The notes under the pieces: generated by a model
The model's input: only the letters and a program-made list of their open reading frames with translations
What the model was told of the DNA's origin: nothing
Database searches by the model: none
Made by a program: the position numbers and the translations under genes
Shown: one piece after another, positions 1 to 6,149 of the stretch
Layout: every line of letters starts with the position of its first letter
Numbering within the stretch: the stretch's first letter is position 1
Source of the DNA: Vulcanisaeta sp. MG_3
GTDB lineage: Archaea > Thermoproteota > Thermoprotei > Thermoproteales > Thermocladiaceae
Direction: 5' to 3'
DNA: 6,149 nt
Assembly: GCA_001516765.1 (NCBI GenBank)
Contig: LOCH01000160.1
Span: 1-6,149 of the forward strand

Positions 1-828
1 TGCACCAGGTATTGGCACCACGTTATCATGCATTACTAGCCAATTGAGTGCGATTTGGGCTGGTGATTTACCGTACTTGGCGGATAATTCCTTAATTACG
101 GGGATCAATTTGCTGCTTATTTCACGTAGATTGTCTGGATGGAATAATGGATCATTCTCCCTCAGATCACCCCTGGGTCTATTATCTGGAGAGTACTTGC
201 CGGTCACCGCGCCCTTCGCTAATGGGCTCCATGCGATTAAGGTAATTCCCTCACGCCTTAGGTAGGGTAGTAACTCCTTCTCCACCTCCCTCTCGATTAG
301 ATTGTACCTATTCTGCGAACTAACTATATCGCTCCTCTTCAGGCATTCACGGGCAGCTTGGAGGAGTTGGAGTGGGTAGTTACTGACACCGATGTACCTA
401 ATCACACCATCATCAACCAACCTCTCCATAGCCCTCATAGTCTCGCAAATGGGAACATTGTGCCAACACGCGGGCCAGTGTAGTTGTAGTAGGTCTATGA
501 CGTCAAGACCAAGCCTCTCCTTACTACGCCTAGCCGCCTTAAGAACATCATCGAACCTGTGCCAGTCGCCCGGTATTTTCGTTGCCACGAAAACCTGCTC
601 CCGAATTCCCAACTCCCTGATTGCACGCCCAACAAACTCCTCACTACGCCCCCTACCGTAAACAGCCGCAGTGTCTATGAAGTTTATACCCAACTCAACG
701 GCCTTCGCTATTACGGATTTCGCCACATTATATTCATACGGACCCCACGCATCCCCACCAAACTGCCAAGCCCCCAGCCCAATCCTTGAAATTTTTACAC
801 CGGTTTTTCCAAGGGTTATGTACTCCAT
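1..828 (-). CDS. Aldo/keto reductase, C-terminus cut off by the left edge
   Basis: An NAD(P)H-dependent oxidoreductase of the aldo/keto reductase superfamily, a cytosolic TIM-barrel enzyme that reduces aldehydes or ketones; the substrate cannot be told from sequence. The frame is open for 276 codons from the ATG at 828 to the window edge, so perhaps 30-60 C-terminal residues are missing. The N-terminus (MEYITLGKTGVKISRIGLG) is the classic first strand. The catalytic tetrad is visible: Asp52 and Tyr57 in DTAAVYG, Lys84 in VATKIP and His117 in LLQLHWP. The motifs IRYIGVSNY, SSQNRYNLIERE and IAWSPLAKG(A)VTGKY follow in order, and the last visible piece, PAQIALNWL..PIPGA, leads into the cofactor-binding end. 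The start is supported by a TATA-like box about 27 nt upstream, which suggests a leaderless transcript. It is divergent from cutA. No frame damage is seen. The family call is secure, the specific reaction is not. Confidence 0.93.
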   Translation of the reverse strand, partial: MEYITLGKTGVKISRIGLGAWQFGGDAWGPYEYNVAKSVIAKAVELGINFIDTAAVYGRGRSEEFVGRAIRELGIREQVFVATKIPGDWHRFDDVLKAARRSKERLGLDVIDLLQLHWPACWHNVPICETMRAMERLVDDGVIRYIGVSNYPLQLLQAARECLKRSDIVSSQNRYNLIEREVEKELLPYLRREGITLIAWSPLAKGAVTGKYSPDNRPRGDLRENDPLFHPDNLREISSKLIPVIKELSAKYGKSPAQIALNWLVMHDNVVPIPGA

Positions 829-851
829 CACCGCACGTAGGCATCACCGCG

Positions 852-859
852 TATTTAAA
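852..859 (-). promoter_or_regulatory. TATA-like box for the aldo/keto reductase
   Basis: Read on the minus strand, TTTAAATA is centred about 27 nt upstream of the reductase ATG. The transcript would start at or just before the start codon. It lies in the 95-nt divergent gap shared with cutA. Confidence 0.55.
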
Positions 860-892
860 CATTGTCACGTTGATTGCTCTAAATTAATAATG

Positions 893-900
893 CTTTTTAA
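893..900 (+). promoter_or_regulatory. TATA-like box for cutA
   Basis: CTTTTTAA, preceded by an A-rich stretch (AAATTAATAATG) that could hold the TFB recognition element, is centred about 27 nt upstream of the cutA ATG at 924. This fits a leaderless or nearly leaderless mRNA. Confidence 0.5.
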
Positions 901-923
901 CACGAAATCTCCATTCGCAGTTG

Positions 924-1248
924 ATGAGTTCTGAGTATGTGGTGATTTTCGTAACGGTACCTAACAAGGCGTCGGTGTTGAGTTGGCTAGGCATCTCGTG
1001 AGTAATAGGTTAGTTGCCTGCGTCAATGTTGTTGATGGTTTGAAAAGCATATACTATTGGGAGGGTAGGGTGGAGGAGGATAATGAGGCGTTACTGATTA
1101 TTAAGTCGAGGAAAGATAGGCTTGATGACATTATTAATGCGGTAAGGGGAAGCACCCGTATAAGGTGCCCGAGATAATAGCATTACCAATCATTGGCGGA
1201 TTGAAGGATTACCTAGCGTGGATTGACGAAGTTGTTGAGACGAAGTAA
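924..1248 (+). CDS. cutA: CutA1-like divalent-cation tolerance protein, broken by two frameshifts
   Basis: A small trimeric cytosolic protein with a PII-like ferredoxin fold. The family is linked to copper and other divalent-cation tolerance, but its exact role in archaea is unsettled. As read, the gene falls into three frames: ATG 924 to about 974 (MSSEYVVIFVTVPNKAS), then about 980 to 1147 (ELARHLVSNRLVACVNVV through IINAVR), then about 1150 to the TAA at 1246-1248 (KHPYKVPEIIALPI to VVETK). Adding one base near 972-980 and one in the G run at 1146-1149 gives a 108-residue protein, the normal family size. Signature pieces fall in the right order: NRLVACVN (about 28-35), YYWEG (44-48), the LLIIKSR strand (57-63) and HPY.VPEIIALPI (78-90), followed by YLAW. 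It is divergent from the reductase. The identity is very sure; whether a functional protein is made depends on whether the two shifts are real. Confidence 0.88.
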
Positions 1249-1270
1249 AATCATCCACTTAGCCTTAGAC

Positions 1271-1283
1271 TAAATATTTTTAA
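1271..1283 (+). promoter_or_regulatory. TATA-like box for apgM
   Basis: TAAATATTTTTAA is centred about 27-29 nt upstream of the ATG at 1306, in the 57-nt gap after cutA. The spacing fits a start of transcription within a few bases of the start codon, so apgM is probably transcribed independently of cutA. The T run could also help end cutA transcription. Confidence 0.5.
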
Positions 1284-1305
1284 CTAAAAATTACTCCTAA
1301 CAGCA

Positions 1306-2549
1306 ATGCCCAGGGCATTGTTGGTGGTACTTGATGGATGCGCAGATAGACCCGTTAAGGAGCTGGGTGGTAAGACCCCGCTCGAGGCTGCCGTGAAGCC
1401 ACGATGGATAGATTGACATCTGAGGGGTCCTGTGGGTTAATGGACGTGATATCACCGGGCATCAGGCCCGGCAGTGATGTTGCCCACCTAGCCATATTCG
1501 GTTATGACCCATACAAGTACTACCCAGGTAGGGGGCCTCTTGAGGCTATTGGCGCAGGGTTGAGGCTTAATCCAGGTGATGTTGCCTTTAGGACCAATGT
1601 GGCCACCGTCAATGATGACCTAGTTGTTGTTGATAGAAGGGGTGGTAGGTACATAGGTGCTGATGAGGTTAAGGAAATCGAGGAGGTAATAAATAACGAA
1701 GTAATACCAACCCTAAGGGCGAAATATGGTATTGATGCGATTTACAAACAAACGGTTGAGCATAGGGGTGTCTTGGTCTTGAAAGGCTCGGTCTCACCGC
1801 ACGTCAGCGATACGGACCCGCACGTTGTTGGTGCCAGGGTAGCCGAGGCCAAGGCGCTCAGTGAGGATGCAAGGGTTACTGCGGATTACATAAATGAATT
1901 CACCAGGCTTGTTCATGAGAGGCTAGGTAAAGCTAGGTTCAACGAGATCAGGAGGAGGGAGGGCAAGGGACCAATAAACATGGTGCTGCTGAGGGGTGCT
2001 GGATCCATGAGGGTGTTTGAGCCGTTAAGTTCCAGGTACAGAATAAGGCCTGCGATAATCGCCGGCGTAGCGCTGATTAGGGGTATTGGTGTGGCGCTCG
2101 GTATGGAACCTATCAATGTTGAGAATTACGTGGGTTCTAAGGATGATGATTTCAACGCAGCCTTTCACGCAGCGGCAGAGGCGCTGAGGAACCACGATTT
2201 CGTATTCCTCCATGTGAAGCCCACGGATTCCATGTCTCACGATGGGGATTTCAGGGGTAAGACCATGATAATCGAGAGAGTTGATGCAGGTCTTAGGAGG
2301 TTTATTGAGGAGGCGCCAGGCGATACTTACATATTCATAACCTGTGATCACGCGACACCTGTAATCGTAAAGGAGCACACAGGTGATCCAGTCCCCTTCA
2401 TGGCCTGGGGTATAGACGTCATGAAGGATGATGTAGGTAGGTTCAGTGAGAGGGATTGCTCGAGGGGCTTTTGGAATAGGATTAGGGGTATCGATATCAT
2501 GAACATAATAGCTAATTACCTAGGTACGCTTGAGAAGTTTGGTGAGTAA
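1306..2549 (+). CDS. apgM: 2,3-bisphosphoglycerate-independent phosphoglycerate mutase (archaeal type), one frameshift near the N-terminus
   Basis: Interconverts 3- and 2-phosphoglycerate in glycolysis/gluconeogenesis; a metal-dependent member of the alkaline phosphatase superfamily. The first 33 codons (MPRALLVVLDGCADRPVKEL then GGKTPLEAAVKP) are in one frame and would end at the TGA at 1414-1416. The rest runs from ATG 1404 in the next frame to the TAA at 2547-2549. Restoring one C at 1399-1400 gives AVKPTMDRL and a 414-residue protein, about the family's usual length. Visible features (reconstructed numbering) are metal ligand Asp10 in VLDG, catalytic Ser57 in PGSDVAHL, GRGPLEAIGAG just after, PTDSMSHDGDF with Asp308, His312 and Asp313, CDHATP with Asp348 and His349, and EHTGDPVPF with His358. 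A cysteine stands where many homologs have Gly in GDH(S/T). The 381-residue piece from Met34 lacks Asp10 and would probably be inactive alone. It is convergent with the acetyltransferase, with 18 nt between them. Confidence 0.93.
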
Positions 2550-2567
2550 TTTTACTTATCGTAAAGG

Positions 2568-3122
2568 CTATAAATTATCGAGTGGTCTAGCCATTATGTA
2601 GGCGTCCTCACCATCGTGGTAGTAACCCCTTATTAAGTCGACAATTTTATAATTCAACTTCTTATAGAGGTTAATGGCGGGCGTGTTCGAGACCCTAACC
2701 TCTAGGTAAACCTCCTCAGCACCATAGAAGTACTTCATAGCCCTCATACCCCTAATCATCATGTTATACGCAATACCCAACCTACGCGCCTCGGGTAGAA
2801 CACCTATTGATATCACATGACCCTTCCTGGTCGGCTTGCCCTTCCATATGTAACTCCAGCCAAACTCAACCCTGTTCATCATGTAACCCACGACCTTCCC
2901 ATCAAGCTCAGATACTATGAAGGCCTTTGGAAAGCTCCTGTAATGCTCAACAAAGAAAAACTCCGGGTAGTTTTCAGGGAGAACTCGCCTATTTATTGAA
3001 ACCACAGTGTTCAAATCCGTTATTTCGAACTCCCTGAGTACGAATATTTTCCCATTCCTACCCTTAATGTATTCGCGACCCTCGAGTCTCTCGGTAACAT
3101 CCTGAATAGTGCTTTCATCCAT
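2568..3122 (-). CDS. GNAT-family N-terminal acetyltransferase, Ard1/RimI-like
   Basis: A GNAT acetyltransferase that transfers acetyl from acetyl-CoA to protein N-termini; archaeal Ard1 homologs (studied in Sulfolobus) acetylate many nascent proteins. The protein has 184 residues and an intact frame. An N-terminal extension of about 25 residues precedes the fold, which begins near IFVLREFEITDL. VISIGVLPEARRLGIAYNMM (about 105-124) carries the acetyl-CoA pyrophosphate-binding R-R-L-G-I-A loop. YLEVRVSNTPAINLYKKLNY and then GYYHDGEDAYIMARPL are the very characteristic C-terminal signature of the archaeal Ard1 group. The ATG at 3122 is favoured by a TATA-like box about 24 nt upstream. It lies 54 nt downstream of the signal peptidase gene on the same strand, so read-through from that gene is possible. 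The family is certain; the exact substrate range is inferred. Confidence 0.9.
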   Translation of the reverse strand: MDESTIQDVTERLEGREYIKGRNGKIFVLREFEITDLNTVVSINRRVLPENYPEFFFVEHYRSFPKAFIVSELDGKVVGYMMNRVEFGWSYIWKGKPTRKGHVISIGVLPEARRLGIAYNMMIRGMRAMKYFYGAEEVYLEVRVSNTPAINLYKKLNYKIVDLIRGYYHDGEDAYIMARPLDNL

Positions 3123-3140
3123 TACGTAACCAATAATTGG

Positions 3141-3151
3141 GAAATTAATAC
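3141..3151 (-). promoter_or_regulatory. TATA-like box for the acetyltransferase
   Basis: On the minus strand GTATTAATTTC, preceded by purine-rich GGGAAAAAC, is centred about 24 nt upstream of the ATG at 3122. It gives this gene its own promoter although the signal peptidase gene lies just upstream on the same strand. Confidence 0.5.
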
Positions 3152-3176
3152 GTTTTTCCCATTAAACAACGAATAA

Positions 3177-3608
3177 TTATTTATCTAAAACATACGCCGG
3201 AACTACCACCAGTATTATAAGACCGAGTATGTACAATAATGCTGTGTACGTTCTATAAGATAGGCTTAGGAGACCGAGTTGTGGCATTACGAACTTAACA
3301 ACACCAACAACATCAAACCTAGGTACTGGGTATGGATCAGGCCCAAGGTTTGCATCGCCCTTAAATACATATGTGCATCCCTGCGAGTTCTCAATAGACA
3401 TTACCCTATGCACTATATAGTCACTGAACTGGGGTGAGTAATAAATGGCCACGTGGCCAAGCAATGATTGGCATGAACCGCTAGGTGGTATCATCACCAC
3501 TAGGTCGCCAACCTCGAGCGTTGGCTCCATAGAGTATGAACTAACCACTGCCCAGGGTATTACGAATGATAACGCTAGTACGATCATTAGTACATGCCCT
3601 AAATCCAT
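3177..3608 (-). CDS. Signal peptidase I, archaeal/ER (Sec11) type
   Basis: A membrane-bound serine protease that removes signal peptides from exported proteins on the outer face of the cytoplasmic membrane. It has 143 residues and an intact frame. An N-terminal transmembrane anchor (about residues 4-22, LGHVLMIVLALSFVIPWAV) is followed directly by box B, SYSMEPTLEVGDLVV, with the nucleophile Ser26. YIVHRV has His67, the histidine that replaces the bacterial lysine in Sec11/archaeal enzymes. FKGDANLGPD has Asp85 and Asp91, candidates for the acidic residue of the active site. A second hydrophobic segment (about 122-140, LLYILGLIILVVVPAYVL) makes a C-terminal anchor. The enzyme is on the compact side for the family, with no large insertion. 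A TATA-like box about 23 nt upstream supports the ATG at 3608. It is divergent from the thermosome gene. Confidence in the family is high. Confidence 0.92.
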   Translation of the reverse strand: MDLGHVLMIVLALSFVIPWAVVSSYSMEPTLEVGDLVVMIPPSGSCQSLLGHVAIYYSPQFSDYIVHRVMSIENSQGCTYVFKGDANLGPDPYPVPRFDVVGVVKFVMPQLGLLSLSYRTYTALLYILGLIILVVVPAYVLDK

Positions 3609-3625
3609 CGCAAGGGCAAGAAAAC

Positions 3626-3636
3626 ATTAATACTTA
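3626..3636 (-). promoter_or_regulatory. TATA-like box for signal peptidase
   Basis: On the minus strand TAAGTATTAAT, preceded by the purine-rich GAGAAAAAACA, is centred about 23 nt upstream of the ATG at 3608. The spacing suits a leaderless transcript. Confidence 0.45.
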
Positions 3637-3719
3637 TGTTTTTTCTCACCTATACTACGCCCTTTAGTCCTAGCCGTTTCGGATGTCGTACTGAGATATT
3701 ACGTCCACGATTAGAAAGG

Positions 3720-3727
3720 TTTTTATA
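3720..3727 (+). promoter_or_regulatory. TATA-like box for the thermosome subunit
   Basis: TTTTTATA, preceded by AGAAAGG as a possible TFB recognition element, is centred about 26 nt upstream of the ATG at 3750. This spacing is the main argument that translation begins at 3750 rather than at the internal ATG at 3852. Confidence 0.6.
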
Positions 3728-3749
3728 GAAGTGATTTACGGACCCTCCG

Positions 3750-5414
3750 ATGAGCACAAGCACAACACAGCAGAAGGGCGGGTTCCAGTAATGGTTCTTA
3801 AGGAGGGTTCCCAAAAGAACAACGGGGGCTGATGCGAGGAGGAGTAATATAATGGCTGCGAAGGTCATTGCCGAAATACTATCAACAAGCCTCGGTCCAA
3901 GGGGCATGGATAAAATGCTCATTGATGCCTTCGGAGACGTTACAATAACTGGCGATGGAGCTGCAATACTGAAGGAAATGGAGGTTCAGCACCCAGCCGC
4001 CAAGCTACTCATTGAGGTTGCCAAGGCTCAGGATGCGGAGGTTGGTGATGGAACAACAACAGCCGTTGTTGTTGCAGGTAGGCTGCTAGAGCTTGCTGAG
4101 GAGCTGCTTGACGAGGGTATCCACCCAACAATAATTATTGATGGTTATAAGAAGGCTATGGATTACGCAATACAGGTTGCTGATGAGATAGCGCAGTCAA
4201 TAAACGTCGAGGACAAGAATCAACTAGCCCTTGTGGCTATGAATTCACTAAGTAGCAAGATAGTGGCTGAGGCTAGGGATTACCTAGCTAAGGTTGCGGT
4301 TGATGCGTCAGCAATTGCCGTGGAGAAGGTTAACGGGAAATACAACCTAGACCTGGATTGGATAAAGCTTGAGAAGAAGAAGGGACAATCACTCGCTGAA
4401 ACCCAGTTAATACAGGGCATTGTACTCGATAAGGAGGTGGTACATCCAGGAATGCCAAAGAGGGTTGCCAATGCGAAGATAGCGGTTCTAGACGCACCGC
4501 TTGAGATAGAGAAGCCTGAGTGGACAACGAAGATATCAGTCTCATCACCCGACCAAATAAAGGCATTCCTTGAGGAGGAGTCCAACATACTGAAGTCATA
4601 CGTTGATAAGCTAGCTGAGGTTGGCGCCAACGTGGTAATCACACAGAAGGGTATTGATGAGGTTGCTCAGCATTACCTGGCTAAGAAGGGCATTATGGCC
4701 ATTAGGAGGGTTAAGAGGAGCGACATTGAGAAGCTTGCCAAGGCAACCGGTGCCAAGATAGTCACGAGCATAAAGGACATAAAGCCAGAAGACCTTGGCA
4801 CAGCAGGTCTCGTCGAGGAGAGGAAGGTTGGTGAGGAGAAGATGGTGTTTGTTGAGCAATGCCCGAACCCGAGGGCCGTCACAATACTGATTAGGGGTGC
4901 GGCAGACAGGGTCCTTGACGAGGCAGAGAGGTCAATGCAGGACGCACTACACGTGATTAGAGACCTATACAGGGAACCAAGGATTGTACCTGGCGGTGGC
5001 GCCTTCGAGATGGAGATAGCCAGGAGGATTAGGGAGTGGGGTAGGAAGTTGCCCGGTAAGGAGCAGCTATCAGTACTCAAGTTCGCAGAGGCCCTTGAGC
5101 ATGTACCAACAATACTAGCCCTAACGGCTGGCCTTGACCCAGTGGATGCCATAGCAGAGTTAAGGAGGAGACACGACGGTGGTGAGGTAGATGCCGGTGT
5201 TGATGTGCTCAATGGTAAGGTTGCCAACATGCTTAAGCTAAACATTGTTGATCCATTGCTGGTTAAGAAGCAGGTGATAAGGAGCGCCGCCGAGGCTGCA
5301 ATAATGATACTTAGGATAGACGATATAGTGGCTGCAGCACAGACAAAGGCAGGTGGCGGTGGTAAATCGAAGAGCGAGACCGGTGGTGAGGAAGAGACCT
5401 CAAAGACTGAGTAA
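3750..5414 (+). CDS. Thermosome subunit (group II chaperonin), two compensating frameshifts near the N-terminus
   Basis: An ATP-driven folding chaperone that forms a double-ring complex in the cytosol, the archaeal relative of eukaryotic CCT. Codons 1-12 start at ATG 3750 ([12 protein letters not shown]) and as read stop at the TAA at 3789. A middle frame holds [10 protein letters not shown], and the original frame resumes before [10 protein letters not shown]. Restoring a C at 3785-3786 and removing an A from the run 3813-3816 gives a continuous 554-residue protein, normal for the family. Visible motifs (reconstructed numbering): [10 protein letters not shown] at 48-57 (ATP P-loop), TGDGAAIL with Asp69, GDGTTT at 99-104 with catalytic Asp100, GGGAFEME from 415, and AGLDPVDAI with Asp463. 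The double stop TAATAA ends it. The C-terminal tail is Gly-rich then acidic ([15 protein letters not shown]) and lacks the GGM repeats of some thermosomes. Starting at Met35 would lose the N-terminal strand that packs between subunits. Crenarchaea often have two or three paralogs; which one this is cannot be decided. Confidence 0.95.
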
Positions 5415-5432
5415 TAAAAATGACTAAGTTAG

Positions 5433-5441
5433 GTTTTAAAC
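5433..5441 (+). promoter_or_regulatory. TATA-like box for rpoK
   Basis: GTTTTAAAC is centred 25 nt upstream of the ATG at 5462, in the 47-nt gap after the thermosome stop. It suggests independent, leaderless transcription of rpoK. Confidence 0.5.
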
Positions 5442-5461
5442 GATTTTATTACGGTTCCTCA

Positions 5462-5814
5462 ATGTCTCCTCAAATCAAACACAAAATACCTGTATTAAAG
5501 GAAGATGCACTTGCTGATATCCTAAAGAGGATTGAGGATTTGACCAAGGTAGGTTAACATACCCACCTAGAATAACTAAGTATGAGCTAGCGAGGATTGT
5601 GGCAGCTAGAGCTAGGCAGTTGGCTATGGGCGCACAACCACTAATTGATCCGCAAAAGCTTGGTACCTATGATCCAATAGCCATTGCACTTGAGGAGGTG
5701 CGTAGAGGATTGATTCCTTTTGTTATTGTTAGGACGCTACCAAATGGTAAACACGTGAGGATTAAGCTTAAGGAATTACTTAAATTAAGTGAGGAGTTTG
5801 ACGTTAAGATTTAA
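5462..5814 (+). CDS. rpoK: DNA-directed RNA polymerase subunit K (Rpb6/omega homolog), one frameshift
   Basis: A small subunit of archaeal RNA polymerase, homolog of eukaryotic Rpb6 and bacterial omega, that clamps the largest subunit and aids assembly. The first frame from ATG 5462 gives MSPQIKHKIPVLKEDALADI and on to EDLTKVG, then meets the TAA at 5555-5557. The family core is in another frame from about 5554: LTYPPRITKYELARIVAARARQ, with LAMGAQPLIDP, DPIAIALEEVRRGLIPF and LPNGKHVRIKL behind it, ending at the TAA at 5812-5814. Adding one base near 5543-5554 (for example a third G at 5552-5553) joins them into 117 residues. The core motifs TKYE.ARI, ARA.QLAMGA..LID and DP..IALEE are diagnostic. 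The roughly 30-residue N-terminal part is not conserved enough for me to verify. The stop lies 2 nt from that of the convergent right-hand gene. Confidence 0.92.
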
Positions 5815-5816
5815 CA

Positions 5817-6149
5817 CTATACCTTAACTAACTCGAGCTTCCCATTATCAATCCTTATTTCGACAGCATCACCAACATCAAGCTTAGGTCCCAAAGCCTC
5901 TGCCTCATCCTCATTAAGCCAGATTAGAAGTCTCGGTATTGGAACCTTACCACTCATTAATGGGCCAACCATCGGCATTGACCTAAGTAATTGCTGCACA
6001 AGTGGCATTACATCACGCATCATTTGCGATGTCTCATCAGTACCGGTAATCACAGGGCCTGGTGATTCCCTCTCCTCGACTATTTGTATTGCTATCATTC
6101 TTCCGCCGGTTGGGTCATTAACCAATGTCTTACTTACCACGTAACCCTT
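5817..6149 (-). CDS. Conserved-looking protein of unknown function, open at the right edge
   Basis: I do not recognise this gene. The frame is open from the window edge to the TAG at 5817-5819, giving 111 codons. A GTG at 6140 and an ATG at 6098 are possible starts, but the frame continues through the edge (KGYVVSKTLVNDPTGG), so the true start may lie outside. The N-terminal part is strand-like (RMIAIQIVEERESPGPVITG). The middle (about residues 38-65 from the GTG) is a Met-rich, helix-like stretch with QMMRDVMPLVQQLLRSMP. The C-terminus (LLIWLNEDEAEALGPKLDVG then DAVEIRIDNGKLELVKV) looks like a small beta-rich domain. There is no signal peptide, membrane segment or cysteine. Base composition matches its neighbours, and it overlaps neither strand's known genes. 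The size and taxonomic setting would allow a lineage-specific protein such as an arcadin-type cytoskeletal accessory protein, but that is a guess without motif support. Confidence 0.7.
   Translation of the reverse strand, partial: KGYVVSKTLVNDPTGGRMIAIQIVEERESPGPVITGTDETSQMMRDVMPLVQQLLRSMPMVGPLMSGKVPIPRLLIWLNEDEAEALGPKLDVGDAVEIRIDNGKLELVKV

Noticed and set aside
44..934. Plus-strand open frames across the reductase region
   Set aside because: They are shadows of the intact minus-strand aldo/keto reductase, which has its full catalytic tetrad.
1913..2378. Minus-strand open frames inside apgM
   Set aside because: They overlap the conserved phosphoglycerate mutase frame, have no promoter or recognisable protein features, and are most likely chance frames.
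2550..2567. Possible bidirectional terminator between apgM and the acetyltransferase
   Set aside because: There is a short T-rich stretch on the plus strand (TTTTACTTAT) but no T tract on the minus strand and no stable hairpin, so it was not listed as a feature.
3686..3710. Imperfect inverted repeat (TCGTA ... TACG / ACGA) upstream of the thermosome promoter as a heat-shock operator
   Set aside because: The matching arms are only four bases long, which is expected by chance. I know of no matching established element.
4280..5245. Long minus-strand open frames inside the thermosome gene
   Set aside because: They are antisense shadows of a strongly conserved coding frame. Their translations are low-complexity Ser/Leu-rich and show no family motif.
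972..5560. Programmed ribosomal frameshifting as a shared mechanism for all disrupted genes
   Set aside because: The break sites share no slippery heptamer or downstream structure that I can see, include both missing and extra bases, and hit unrelated genes. Sequence error explains them more simply.

Overview
The window looks like chromosomal DNA of a hyperthermophilic crenarchaeon. A Thermoproteales-type genome (Vulcanisaeta or Caldivirga relatives) is my best guess from protein flavour, not a proven assignment. The evidence is a group II chaperonin (thermosome), an archaeal RNA polymerase subunit K, an archaeal-type cofactor-independent phosphoglycerate mutase, an Ard1-like N-terminal acetyltransferase and a Sec11-type signal peptidase. 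In addition, A/T-rich TATA-like boxes centred about 23-29 nt upstream of start codons recur, which is the layout of leaderless archaeal mRNAs.

Layout, left to right: an aldo/keto reductase (minus, cut by the left edge); cutA (plus, divergent from it); apgM (plus); an Ard1/RimI-like acetyltransferase (minus, convergent with apgM); signal peptidase I (minus); a thermosome subunit (plus, divergent from the peptidase); rpoK (plus); and a conserved-looking protein of unknown function (minus, open at the right edge, only 2 nt from the rpoK stop). Gene density is very high and no stretch over 300 bases lacks a gene. I see no tRNA, rRNA, CRISPR array, insertion sequence or phage gene.

The genes do not form one pathway. 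They are mostly housekeeping: glycolysis/gluconeogenesis (apgM), protein folding (thermosome), transcription (rpoK), protein export (signal peptidase), N-terminal acetylation, and metal- or PII-like function (CutA). Each gene whose start is in view seems to have its own promoter, so operon logic is weak here.

The striking property is reading-frame damage. All four plus-strand genes are broken by single-base indels: cutA twice, apgM once, the thermosome twice (a compensating minus/plus pair) and rpoK once. The four minus-strand genes read cleanly. Inserting or removing one base at each site restores family-typical protein across the joint. Most sites lie in short runs of identical bases. Several of these genes are expected to be essential or near-essential in archaea, so errors in the sequence or assembly are the likeliest cause. 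Programmed frameshifting or real decay are less likely alternatives. I found no convincing novel biological system.
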